Assembly (NCBI GenBank): GCA_002085265.1
Contig: NATI01000053.1
Span: 1-6,420, forward strand
Direction: 5' to 3'
Source: Candidatus Omnitrophica bacterium 4484_49
GTDB taxonomy: Bacteria; Omnitrophota; Gorgyraeia; Kaelpiales; Kaelpiaceae
DNA: 6,420 nt
Shown: in pieces, positions 1 through 6,420 of the stretch
Numbering within the stretch: the first letter of the stretch is position 1
Layout of the letters: every line of letters begins with the position of its first letter
Notes under the pieces: generated by a model
Databases searched by the model: none
What the model saw: the letters and a program-made list of their open reading frames with translations, nothing else
Told to the model about the DNA's origin: nothing
Program-made: the position numbers and the translations under genes

Positions 1-24
1 CTCCAGTTCAGCTCTATACTTCAT
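1..24 (-). CDS. Probable start of a further downstream gene, cut by the left edge
   Basis: An ATG at 24-22 overlaps the stop codon of the GT4 gene (TGA at 23-21) in an ATGA arrangement, the same junction seen at 1115-1118 and 5599-5602. The frame stays open to the window edge and reads MKYRAELE, a charged and soluble-looking N-terminus. A weak purine-rich stretch, GGAACGG, ends about eight bases upstream and could act as a ribosome binding site. Eight codons are too few to name a family, so no function is assigned. The call rests on the overlap pattern and on the absence of any terminator after the GT4 gene. Confidence 0.5.
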
Positions 25-1118
25 TTCAAGAACCGTTCCATAAAATTTACCATTTTATCTACTATCACTTGCCAATCATATTCCAAAGCCACTTCCCGAC
101 ATCTTTCAGACAATCTCCGAAGTTTATCAGGTGAACTCAGTAGACCTAAAAGCATTTCTGCTGTATTTTCAACATCATAAGGGTCAAATTTAGGTATTCT
201 ATCCAAAGGACAATTTACAGATACCACAGTAGGAGTTCCAGAAGCCATCGCCTCTAAAGCCACCAGTCCAAAAGGTTCGTATATAGAAGGCATCACGAAT
301 AAATCAACGGCATTATATATTTCCGGTAACTTCTGATGGTCCACTTTTCCTTTAAACTCAACAGGTAAACCTAACTTCTCAGCGAGGTATAAAAGCCGTG
401 GATATTCTCTACCACTACCCACTATTATAAATTTAAATTTAAACCGACTTTTCATCCTGTCCAACACATAGAAAAATCTGTCCACTCCCTTTCTTCTATC
501 CAACCTCCCTACATAAAGGATTCTTTTGAGAGAAGAAGTAAATGATTTTTTACCTCGAGGATAAAACATAGTGGTATCTACCCCATTTGGGATAACTGCA
601 TATTGTTTCTGTTTTATGTCGGAAAAACTGGAAACTTCCGTAACCAGAGCCTGAGAGGGAAAAATTAAAGCGACCCCCTTTCTAACCATCATCTTATCAA
701 ATCCGATAAAACTTTTATTTAATATTTCTGCCAATGTCCAACCAATCTTGCGAGCGGCAAGAGCTTCTCCATATCGGGTACCCTGAATATGGAAAATAAG
801 GGGTCTGAAAGTAGAACCTATGAACGGAGAAGAAGTTGAATATATTATATCGCACTTCTCCTGCAATTTTTTAACTAATAAAGAAGAAAAAAAAGCATAA
901 GATGGGATTTTGGTTAGAAAATTTTTTCCCAAAGTAGGAATAAAAATTTGAGTGGTGTCTTTCTTTTTGACCTTAAAAATTCGGAGGGAAGGATAATTAG
1001 TAATCAGCGTGAACTTTATATCCTTTTCTACCCCATATTTGACTAAATAATACAGGGGATATCCCATCCCCCCATTATTATAAGGAGGATACTCTCTGCA
1101 CAACGCTAACACATTCAT
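21..1118 (-). CDS. GT4-family glycosyltransferase (GT-B fold)
   Basis: This 365-residue protein is a retaining, nucleotide-sugar-dependent glycosyltransferase expected at the cytoplasmic face of the membrane. The N-terminal acceptor domain opens with a short strand, then PPYNNGG (11-17) and the GGMG turn (16-19), followed by H110 in FHIQG. The C-terminal donor domain begins after IPNGVD (176-181). It contains VGRLDRRKG (203-211), with Arg205 and Lys210 in the positions expected to bind the donor phosphates, then VGSG (233-236). The EX7E signature of GT4 is intact in EPFGLVALE (Glu281 and Glu289). The region after ASGTP is unusual: the usual Gly-Gly-x-Pro-Glu loop and following hairpin are replaced by NCPLDRIPKFDPYD and are about six residues shorter. 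The start matches the family's usual N-terminus. No Shine-Dalgarno is evident, so translation is probably coupled to the overlapping epimerase gene. The family is firm; the sugar and acceptor are unknown. Confidence 0.93.
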   Translation of the reverse strand: MNVLALCREYPPYNNGGMGYPLYYLVKYGVEKDIKFTLITNYPSLRIFKVKKKDTTQIFIPTLGKNFLTKIPSYAFFSSLLVKKLQEKCDIIYSTSSPFIGSTFRPLIFHIQGTRYGEALAARKIGWTLAEILNKSFIGFDKMMVRKGVALIFPSQALVTEVSSFSDIKQKQYAVIPNGVDTTMFYPRGKKSFTSSLKRILYVGRLDRRKGVDRFFYVLDRMKSRFKFKFIIVGSGREYPRLLYLAEKLGLPVEFKGKVDHQKLPEIYNAVDLFVMPSIYEPFGLVALEAMASGTPTVVSVNCPLDRIPKFDPYDVENTAEMLLGLLSSPDKLRRLSERCREVALEYDWQVIVDKMVNFMERFLK

Positions 1119-2200
1119 CGTATATGGATTTTAAGGTGTTCCACTATTTTCCCTGAAGGGGAACACTGAACAAACTCCTTCCTTCTTTTGTAAAAACTAT
1201 AATTCTCTATAAACTCATCCAGCAGTTTTTCCGAAAATTTACATAAAACAACATTCTCACCGATTCCTTCTATTCTTTCGGTATAATTTCTCAACAGCAA
1301 ACAGGGTTTATTTAAATAATAGCATTCTTCCTGGATACTCCCTCCATCTGTGACTACAAATTCACTTCTGGCTATTAAGTGAATAAAATGGGCATGAGAG
1401 GTAAGCCCCTGAATGTAAATATTAGGAAGGGCTTCTATCTGGGAAAGAAAGCGGTGTTTCTGCAACTGGACCAAGGTGGGATTGTGATGGATAAAAACTG
1501 CAGGAAGAATACTGGTTACTTTTTTAATCACATTTACTATGAACTGAAGGCGTTTCTTACTGAATATGTTTTCCATTCTATGAGCAGTGATAAGGGCATA
1601 GTTATCAGGAATGCCTCCCCATTCCACTTTTTTCTTCAGACTCCACAAAGTGGATTCTAAAGAGGTATTGGCGGGGAGTAAAATCGCTTTCTCCCCCAGC
1701 CCCATTGTGACTAAATTATCATAAGCCCAGCGTGAAGGAGCAAATAATATATCGGAAAGATGCATAACAAACACCCTTATAATCTCTTCCGGGAAAGGCT
1801 CCCACAAATGCCAGGAACGTAAACCTGCTTCTACATGAGCCACTTTTAACCCCTGCCTTTTAGCCAGATAAAGAGCCACCAGAGTAGATGCGGTATCGCC
1901 ATGAATGAGACAGACACCATTGCCGGCATTGAATATATTCTTTGATATCCATTTTTTGCTTAACCCCTTAATGAATACCTCTATCATCCACCTCATCCCT
2001 TTGCTAATCTGATTAATATCTTCTTTCCCTAAAACAACATCAGGGGCTTTTATCCCCAACTCCTTACGAAGCCTGGAACTTATCTTAAGATGCTGTCCTA
2101 AATCTACCAGAATATATTCCACATTCTCCTCCTCCAATCTTTTTATAACCGGAGCCATCTTGATAAATTGGGCCTTTGTGCCCATAACTACATAAATCAT
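1115..2200 (-). CDS. UDP-N-acetylglucosamine 2-epimerase family protein (WecB/MnaA-like)
   Basis: The classic non-hydrolysing enzyme interconverts UDP-GlcNAc and UDP-ManNAc in the cytoplasm, feeding ManNAc-type sugars into envelope glycans. The 361-residue length fits. Visible family motifs, in order, are GTKAQFIKMAP (7-17), GQH (35-37), HGDTAST (100-106), HVEAGLRS (122-129), PFPEE (135-139), ITAHRMEN (204-211), HHNP (238-241), TDGGSIQEE (284-292) and LLLRNYTER (301-309). Residues matching the catalytic Asp, the two Glu and the His of WecB are present as Asp102, Glu124, Glu138 and His207. Three spots differ from consensus: GTR is GTK, TGNTVID is PANTSLE, and DSGGIQEE is DGGSIQEE. The last variant, with the following TERxEGxGEN (307-316), looks like a separate branch of the family as I remember it. 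2-epimerase chemistry is therefore likely, but the exact substrate is less sure. A good ribosome binding site supports the ATG at 2200. Confidence 0.88.
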   Translation of the reverse strand: MIYVVMGTKAQFIKMAPVIKRLEEENVEYILVDLGQHLKISSRLRKELGIKAPDVVLGKEDINQISKGMRWMIEVFIKGLSKKWISKNIFNAGNGVCLIHGDTASTLVALYLAKRQGLKVAHVEAGLRSWHLWEPFPEEIIRVFVMHLSDILFAPSRWAYDNLVTMGLGEKAILLPANTSLESTLWSLKKKVEWGGIPDNYALITAHRMENIFSKKRLQFIVNVIKKVTSILPAVFIHHNPTLVQLQKHRFLSQIEALPNIYIQGLTSHAHFIHLIARSEFVVTDGGSIQEECYYLNKPCLLLRNYTERIEGIGENVVLCKFSEKLLDEFIENYSFYKRRKEFVQCSPSGKIVEHLKIHIR

Positions 2201-2207
2201 CTTTTTA

Positions 2208-2213
2208 TCCTTT
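2208..2213 (-). promoter_or_regulatory. Shine-Dalgarno site of the epimerase gene
   Basis: On the minus strand, AAAGGA lies seven bases before the ATG at 2200-2198. It sits inside the only intergenic gap in the window (2201-2214) and overlaps no coding sequence. It is the one clear Shine-Dalgarno among the start sites here, and it fixes the epimerase start. Confidence 0.7.
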
Positions 2214-2214
2214 A

Positions 2215-3618
2215 CTATTCCAGATAGGCCAGATATATCTGAACTTCATCCAGGTTAAGAATTTCCCTAAAATCCCCAGCAGTTTTGGAGATGGCAAATT
2301 TGCCTAAAAGATATTTGAGGTCTTGTCCGTTCCGTAGTACAGCAAATATCCTTTTTGCCTGCTGGAAATTAACATCAAGATAAGTATAAGGGAGACGGTG
2401 AAGAAAGAAATAATAACTGACAATTGCATCTACTGGATAATAGGCAAGCACTTTATCTCCTGGCCTCAGTATCCTTCTAAGTACATAAATTATTCTTTCC
2501 GGGTCTTTCAACCTTCCTCCCACATCTGAATGCCAAATCCCTTTCTTCATCCCTATCCCCAGACACATAAATAAAATCAACAATCCATTTAAAAAATACA
2601 TAACTCCCTTTCTCCGGAAACTGATAATCTCATGTAAACCCGAACTTATCATTCCCAAATACATGGGCAAAAGAAACAAAAAACAACGGGGAAAAGGAAC
2701 CATCCGGGTAAGCAAAATTAGTCCTACTGTAGCCACAGTTGCTGAAAGTAAAATCGTTCTATTTTTCTCTTTGAACCTTCCCTTAAATAATGAGATAAAA
2801 AATGAAACAATAAAAATTATCTCCAAGGGCAAAAATAAATCCCGATTCCACATAGCATAAATTTTCAAAAATAAAATATTCATCCTCTGTGCTATCTCAG
2901 ACAAAGGGATGGGCCTGAAGGTGGAAATTTCAACTAATCGATTTATGCCTGTTTTCCATATTACGGGTAAATACAGTATAAATACTCCCAGTCCTATAAT
3001 TAATATCGCCAACAAAAATTTATTAACGAATTTTTTGTTTATCCTGGTTTTAAATATCAGAGGGATAATCAACAACGTAAAAGTAAATGGATAAATCATA
3101 ACAGGCATAGTATAAAATCCCAGAACCGAAGATATGACAAAAAGAAACCACCATTTAAATCTATCTTCTGTCACCACTTTCAACATTGCTCCCAAACTCA
3201 ACAAAAAGCAAACTATCATTAAAGTATATCCCCGGGCATTCACTGAATATTCCACCAATATAGAAGAAGCAGTTATCATACTGCTAACCAGAAGTGCAAT
3301 TCGAGGAGAATAAAGCAATTCAAATACAAAATAAGAACAGGGCACCATAACTACGCCAGCAATAAAAGCCGGCACTCTTATAATCCAGGGATAAGGAGGT
3401 AAAACTGCCGTAACCATATGAACCAGAAATGTATGAAAGAGATGGTTATTGGGTATGACATAGTTAGTGAGCGACTCTTTCAGAGGCTTACAACCAAACA
3501 CAAGAAAACTGAGGGCTTCATCATAACCTATAGGCCTAAAAATAAACCTCAATCTTATAATACCGGCCAGAACTGCAAGCCAGCATAATGTTTTAATCTG
3601 GATGCGCTCATCAACCAT
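2215..3618 (-). CDS. Integral membrane GT-C glycosyltransferase (PMT/ArnT/RgtA-like)
   Basis: This 467-residue multi-pass membrane protein probably transfers a sugar from a polyprenyl-phosphate donor to an acceptor outside the cytoplasm. A first membrane helix (about 10-27) leads into the extracytoplasmic loop motif GYDEA (31-35), whose Asp33/Glu34 pair matches the catalytic acidic motif of GT-C enzymes. PNNHLFHTFL (56-65) corresponds to the usual NNHP-like loop. RVPAFIAG (81-88) and SVNARGYTL (125-133) are typical second and third landmarks of the Dolichyl-P-Man:protein mannosyltransferase-like superfamily. About ten further hydrophobic segments run to about residue 357, including FPRCFLFLLP (309-318). 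Residues 360-467 form a less hydrophobic tail. The start overlaps the stop of the preceding TPR gene by eight bases and has no visible Shine-Dalgarno, suggesting translational coupling. The GT-C assignment is strong; donor sugar and acceptor cannot be read from sequence. Confidence 0.87.
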   Translation of the reverse strand: MVDERIQIKTLCWLAVLAGIIRLRFIFRPIGYDEALSFLVFGCKPLKESLTNYVIPNNHLFHTFLVHMVTAVLPPYPWIIRVPAFIAGVVMVPCSYFVFELLYSPRIALLVSSMITASSILVEYSVNARGYTLMIVCFLLSLGAMLKVVTEDRFKWWFLFVISSVLGFYTMPVMIYPFTFTLLIIPLIFKTRINKKFVNKFLLAILIIGLGVFILYLPVIWKTGINRLVEISTFRPIPLSEIAQRMNILFLKIYAMWNRDLFLPLEIIFIVSFFISLFKGRFKEKNRTILLSATVATVGLILLTRMVPFPRCFLFLLPMYLGMISSGLHEIISFRRKGVMYFLNGLLILFMCLGIGMKKGIWHSDVGGRLKDPERIIYVLRRILRPGDKVLAYYPVDAIVSYYFFLHRLPYTYLDVNFQQAKRIFAVLRNGQDLKYLLGKFAISKTAGDFREILNLDEVQIYLAYLE

Positions 3619-5602
3619 CGTTTAAAAATTGGAGAACAGGTTCTGGAATTTTATACCCCAATTTCTGCGCCCTCCATAAATACTTTCTAACGAAGTTTAA
3701 ATCTCTTCCCCTGGATAGATAAAAAAGCCCCAAGTTATAATAAGTTTCTGAAGCCTTGGGATTCAATCGTAAGGCCATTTTCAATTCCGACTCTGCTCTC
3801 TTATCTCCTTTTAAAGCATAAAGAGTCCCCAATTTAAAATGCCACTCATAAACCAAAGGAGATAAAACCACTACTCGCTGATACTCTTTTATGGCTTTTT
3901 CTATTTTATTTTGCTTCTCATAAATTTCAGCCAGACCAATATAAGAGTCGGGAAGATGAGGTGCTGAATCCTGCAGTTGCTTCCAAAATTTAATAGCCAA
4001 TTCATAATATCCCCTACGAGAAAAAGCATCTGCAATTTTAACCAGACACTGTTGTCTATCTTTCGTTCTTTCCAGTTGTTTAAGGAAACAGCTCTCTGCC
4101 TGCTTTATTTTCCCTTGGTCAAGATAAATCAAACCTAATTGGTAAAAACCGAGAGGATAATCGGGAGCCAGTTTAAAGGCAGACAACACAACATATTCCG
4201 CCTTGGAATAATTTTTAATAACCCGATATATATCTGCGATCTGGATAAGCGTCTGAACAACTATCTTTTCTGAACTCCTCCCAGAAAGTATTTTCTTTAA
4301 AGTCCTTAATGCCTTATTGTACTTTCCGTTTTTCTCGTAACTTATCCCCAAACGATACAAAGAATAGATTGCACAAGGATTAACTCTCACCGCAGATTCT
4401 AAAACACTTTCCTCGTTTTTAAGCTCCCAATTTCTTACAAATGTAATTTTCCCCAGAATACAACATAAGACCAAAACCCCGTAAAAAGCTGCCCCAGGCA
4501 TAACTAACAGGAGTTTATCAAGCACAAAAGCGCTCCCCATATAAATTCCTATACCAGGTAAATAGAAATGGTGTTCCATAGCCGGAAAATTTAAAGTAGC
4601 CACAAACTTGGGGAACAGAAATGAAATATACCAGAAGAACCATATTTTGATTCTATTTTCTCCCTTAAAGCAAGAACAAAAAAATACTATAATAACTCCG
4701 AGCAGAAGGATTAAAAATGTCACTTCATATGGATTCTGGATAATCAAATCCTGGTGGTCAACAGATAATTTATTTGGCCATATAAACAATCTAATGTAAT
4801 ACCAGGCCACTTTTGCTTGAGTAAGAACATTAAGCCATAAATCTTTCTTCTCCCCGATACCCAGGGCTTTATCCCGATAGAGCCAAAATCGATATCTCAT
4901 ATAGAGAATAGACACCATTAAAAATGGTGTAATTTTTATTAACTTTCTCTTTAAGCCATTGCCATCCCTAGAGGTTAAGATATACCACATGAGAAATAAA
5001 GGTAAGGAAATAGCAGAAGCTTTAGTTAAAAAAGCAGCCGAGCAAAAAATTACCGAAAAGATATAAGGCTTGGTGAAAATACACTTATAACCACAATTTA
5101 TACCACTACATCTTTCTTCAAATAATAAAAAATAATAAAAGCTCAAAAGCACAAATAATGTTAAAAGTAGATCCGACCTCCCAGAAATATAACTAACCGC
5201 TTCCACATTGATGGGATGCACGATAAAAAGTAAACAAACTAAAAGAGAACTTCTGGTTCTAACTGTAGGAAATAACTTGAGCAAAATGAGAAAAAGTAAC
5301 CAACTATTCAATATATGAAGAAAGACATTAAATAACCGGTAGCCCCAGGGATTATAACCATTTAAAGCGTAATTCAGGTTGAATGTCAGCATAACCAATG
5401 GCCTTATTCCCAATGCCTTATCTGTGACCGAGGTAATATACCCTTTAAAATAATAGGGAATAAACTGGATATTTCTGAGGAATACATTTTTAAGAATCAC
5501 ATGTCCGTCATCAAACAAAAAACGATTCCCCAAAAAACACCCATAAAGAATCAGTCCCGCAGTGGTGAATATCAGAAGTGCTTTTAATCTGACATTTTTC
5601 AT
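3611..5602 (-). CDS. TMTC-like membrane glycosyltransferase domain with C-terminal TPR array
   Basis: The 663-residue protein has two parts. Residues 1 to about 388 form a polytopic membrane domain with about eleven hydrophobic segments and GT-C landmarks shared with eukaryotic TMTC O-mannosyltransferases and their bacterial relatives. These are FDDGH (30-34, acidic pair Asp31/Asp32), RPLVMLTF (67-74), HPINVEAVSYISGRSDLL (129-146), TKASAISLPL (193-202), RLFIWPNKLSVDH (271-283) and EHHFYLPGIG (343-352). After the linker VRNWELKNEES (389-399) come seven TPRs to about residue 650, ending in a conserved AQKLGYKIPEP tail. A likely role is transfer of a sugar from a polyprenyl-phosphate carrier, with the TPRs binding an acceptor or partner; this is inferred from the family. 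One conserved position differs: the usual Lys-Glu of the SKE motif is Lys194-Ala195. Cys165, Cys170 and Cys174 cluster in one inter-helix loop. The ATG overlaps the previous gene's stop in ATGA, with only a weak purine-rich stretch upstream. Confidence 0.85.
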   Translation of the reverse strand: MKNVRLKALLIFTTAGLILYGCFLGNRFLFDDGHVILKNVFLRNIQFIPYYFKGYITSVTDKALGIRPLVMLTFNLNYALNGYNPWGYRLFNVFLHILNSWLLFLILLKLFPTVRTRSSLLVCLLFIVHPINVEAVSYISGRSDLLLTLFVLLSFYYFLLFEERCSGINCGYKCIFTKPYIFSVIFCSAAFLTKASAISLPLFLMWYILTSRDGNGLKRKLIKITPFLMVSILYMRYRFWLYRDKALGIGEKKDLWLNVLTQAKVAWYYIRLFIWPNKLSVDHQDLIIQNPYEVTFLILLLGVIIVFFCSCFKGENRIKIWFFWYISFLFPKFVATLNFPAMEHHFYLPGIGIYMGSAFVLDKLLLVMPGAAFYGVLVLCCILGKITFVRNWELKNEESVLESAVRVNPCAIYSLYRLGISYEKNGKYNKALRTLKKILSGRSSEKIVVQTLIQIADIYRVIKNYSKAEYVVLSAFKLAPDYPLGFYQLGLIYLDQGKIKQAESCFLKQLERTKDRQQCLVKIADAFSRRGYYELAIKFWKQLQDSAPHLPDSYIGLAEIYEKQNKIEKAIKEYQRVVVLSPLVYEWHFKLGTLYALKGDKRAESELKMALRLNPKASETYYNLGLFYLSRGRDLNFVRKYLWRAQKLGYKIPEPVLQFLNDG
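3653..4375 (-). repeat. TPR array of the 663-residue protein, paralogous to 5635-6357
   Basis: This stretch encodes seven TPR units, residues 410-650. Repeat-ending positions fall at 409, 480, 514, 548, 582 and 615, giving steps of 71 (34 plus 37), 34, 34, 34 and 33. The array at 5635-6357 shows exactly the same steps (21, 92, 126, 160, 194, 227). Individual units are divergent in sequence, so the repeat is visible in protein rather than DNA. Confidence 0.8.
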
Positions 5603-6420
5603 TTTTTAAGAATCTCTTTTGTTTCTCTAGGAACTGGATAACCCAACCGCTCTGCTCTTCTTATGCATTCCTCAGCCTGACAAACCTTCCCTCTCTCCAG
5701 ATAGAAAAGACCCAAATTATACCAAGCATCTGCTTTATCAGGCATAAGAACTACCACTTTTTTAAGATAATATTCAGCTCGAGGGTCACCTATTCTAGCA
5801 TACATAGAACCTAAGGCAAAATTACCAGAAATAGAATCAGGCTCATAGTGGAGCGCTTTCTCATACCAATATATAGCCTGAGGAATCATTCCCTCACGCT
5901 CGTAAGTCAATCCTATATATAAATACCCTTGAGCAGAACGAGGTTTTAATCTCACATACTTCTGAAAATAGTTCCTGGCTTTATATATCTCTCCTTGATT
6001 TAAATACAACAAACCAAGATTAAAAATCGACCTTAAATGATAAGGATTAATTTTCAAAGCCACGAGATAATAGTGCTCTGCTCTTTTATATTCTCCCTTC
6101 TGAACACAGATAACCCCCAAGCTGTGTAAAAGAGCAAAATCCCGGGGGAAAATTTTATAGAGAGCGTATAATATATGTTCAGCCTTATTCACATGGCCCT
6201 CTTTTCTATATACTTCAACTATTCCCCTTATTATCAAAACTAACCTGTTGATTTCTTTGCACTTCCTCAATGCTTTTAAAAGAAATTTCTCCGCCAGCTT
6301 ATAATTGCCACTCTTTAAATACACCAACCCTATAGATATTAACGCTGGAGATGACTCCGGGTTTTTCTGGAAGGCATCAAGCCAAACCGTCTTCTCACTT
6401 TCCCATACTCTGTTCCTGCA
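5599..6420 (-). CDS. C-terminal TPR half of a second TMTC-like protein, cut by the right edge
   Basis: The frame is open from position 6420 to its TGA, giving 273 visible residues. A TTG at 6327-6325 could be taken as a start, but the 31 codons before it read like the family linker. RNRVWESEKTVW (2-13) aligns without gaps to RNWELKNEESVL of the neighbouring 663-residue protein. The gene therefore almost certainly continues off the window with a membrane domain of perhaps 390 residues. Seven TPRs follow (roughly 24-57, 60-93, 95-127, 129-161, 163-195, 197-227 and 229-262), with repeat-ending prolines at 92, 126, 160, 194 and 227. The tail AERLGYPVPRE matches the paralogue's. The visible part has no catalytic residues and is a soluble superhelical scaffold for protein or glycan binding. 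Its membrane-enzyme role is inferred from the paralogue. Its stop overlaps the next gene's start by four bases. Confidence 0.88.
   Translation of the reverse strand, partial: CRNRVWESEKTVWLDAFQKNPESSPALISIGLVYLKSGNYKLAEKFLLKALRKCKEINRLVLIIRGIVEVYRKEGHVNKAEHILYALYKIFPRDFALLHSLGVICVQKGEYKRAEHYYLVALKINPYHLRSIFNLGLLYLNQGEIYKARNYFQKYVRLKPRSAQGYLYIGLTYEREGMIPQAIYWYEKALHYEPDSISGNFALGSMYARIGDPRAEYYLKKVVVLMPDKADAWYNLGLFYLERGKVCQAEECIRRAERLGYPVPRETKEILKK
5635..6357 (-). repeat. TPR array of the edge-truncated protein, paralogous to 3653-4375
   Basis: Seven TPR units are encoded here. The second unit is three residues longer than standard and the sixth is one residue shorter, in GDPRAEYYL. The paralogue has the same two irregularities, with GDKRAESEL in the sixth unit. 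Shared length departures at matching positions argue that the whole array was copied as a block. Confidence 0.8.

Larger units (their letters stand above)
1..6420 (-). other. Single glycan-biosynthesis operon, no visible ends
   Basis: All five main genes and the probable sixth run in the same direction, with junctions of -4 (5599-5602), -8 (3611-3618), +14 (2201-2214), -4 (1115-1118) and -4 (21-24) bases. There is no room for a promoter between genes, and I see no hairpin followed by a T-run that would end transcription inside the window. The promoter should lie beyond the right edge and the terminator beyond the left. Co-transcription is inferred from spacing alone. Confidence 0.75.

Noticed and set aside
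159..221. Sequencing frameshift in the GT4 gene to explain the missing loop
   Set aside because: Translation on both sides keeps the same frame, and the following helices (ENTAEMLLGLL, LRRLSERCREVA) fit the family, so a single indel would not explain it.
1379..1660. Plus-strand open frame of 93 codons inside the epimerase gene
   Set aside because: It lies antisense to a well-conserved enzyme gene, has no recognisable domain, and its product looks like the reverse-strand shadow of that gene.
2663..3094. Two plus-strand open frames (2663-2860 and 2909-3094) inside the GT-C gene
   Set aside because: Both are short, very Lys/Asn/Ile-rich and antisense to hydrophobic membrane coding sequence, which commonly yields such chance frames.
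4608..4799. Plus-strand open frame of 63 codons inside the TMTC-like gene
   Set aside because: It is antisense to conserved membrane-domain motifs, with no domain or ribosome binding site of note.
6325..6327. TTG as the start codon of the TPR gene at the right edge (242-residue product)
   Set aside because: The frame is open to position 6420, and the 31 codons before the TTG align without gaps to the pre-TPR linker of the neighbouring paralogue. The gene is cut by the window edge and does not start there.
5599..6420. A stand-alone soluble TPR protein
   Set aside because: The linker sequence at the very edge and the equal C-terminal length compared with the 663-residue paralogue show it is the tail of a larger membrane protein.

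Overview
The window is a fully coding, one-strand stretch of an AT-rich bacterial chromosome (roughly 35-40% GC by eye). Every gene lies on the minus strand, so transcription runs from position 6420 towards 1. The genes are packed into one apparent operon. Three junctions are 4-base ATGA overlaps, one is an 8-base overlap, and the only gap is 14 bases. I see no RNA genes, mobile elements, CRISPR arrays, promoters or terminators. Large membrane glycosyltransferases with tetratricopeptide (TPR) tails are often met in uncultured lineages such as Omnitrophota and in other envelope-rich phyla. That is only a weak hint, and I cannot assign an organism.

Layout in transcription order: (1) 6420-5599, the C-terminal TPR half of a protein whose N-terminal part lies beyond the right edge; (2) 5602-3611, an intact 663-residue membrane protein with a TMTC-like GT-C domain followed by seven TPRs, clearly a paralogue of (1); (3) 3618-2215, a 467-residue multi-spanning GT-C glycosyltransferase of the PMT/ArnT/RgtA-like kind; (4) 2200-1115, a UDP-N-acetylglucosamine 2-epimerase family protein; (5) 1118-21, a GT4-family cytoplasmic glycosyltransferase; (6) 24-1, the probable first eight codons of another gene leaving the left edge.

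Together these look like part of a surface-glycan or protein-glycosylation locus. The epimerase would supply a UDP-HexNAc sugar (UDP-ManNAc in the classic case). The GT4 enzyme would transfer a nucleotide-activated sugar in the cytoplasm. The two or three GT-C membrane proteins would use polyprenyl-phosphate sugars on the outer face of the membrane. The acceptor (lipid-linked glycan, lipid or protein) cannot be read from this window. No flippase, polymerase, priming transferase or polyprenyl-phosphate sugar synthase is visible.

The most notable feature is the tandem pair of GT-C/TPR proteins with the same irregular TPR spacing. The departures from consensus in the epimerase, in the GT4 C-terminal domain and in one conserved GT-C motif come next. 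I found no clear sign of a wholly new type of system.
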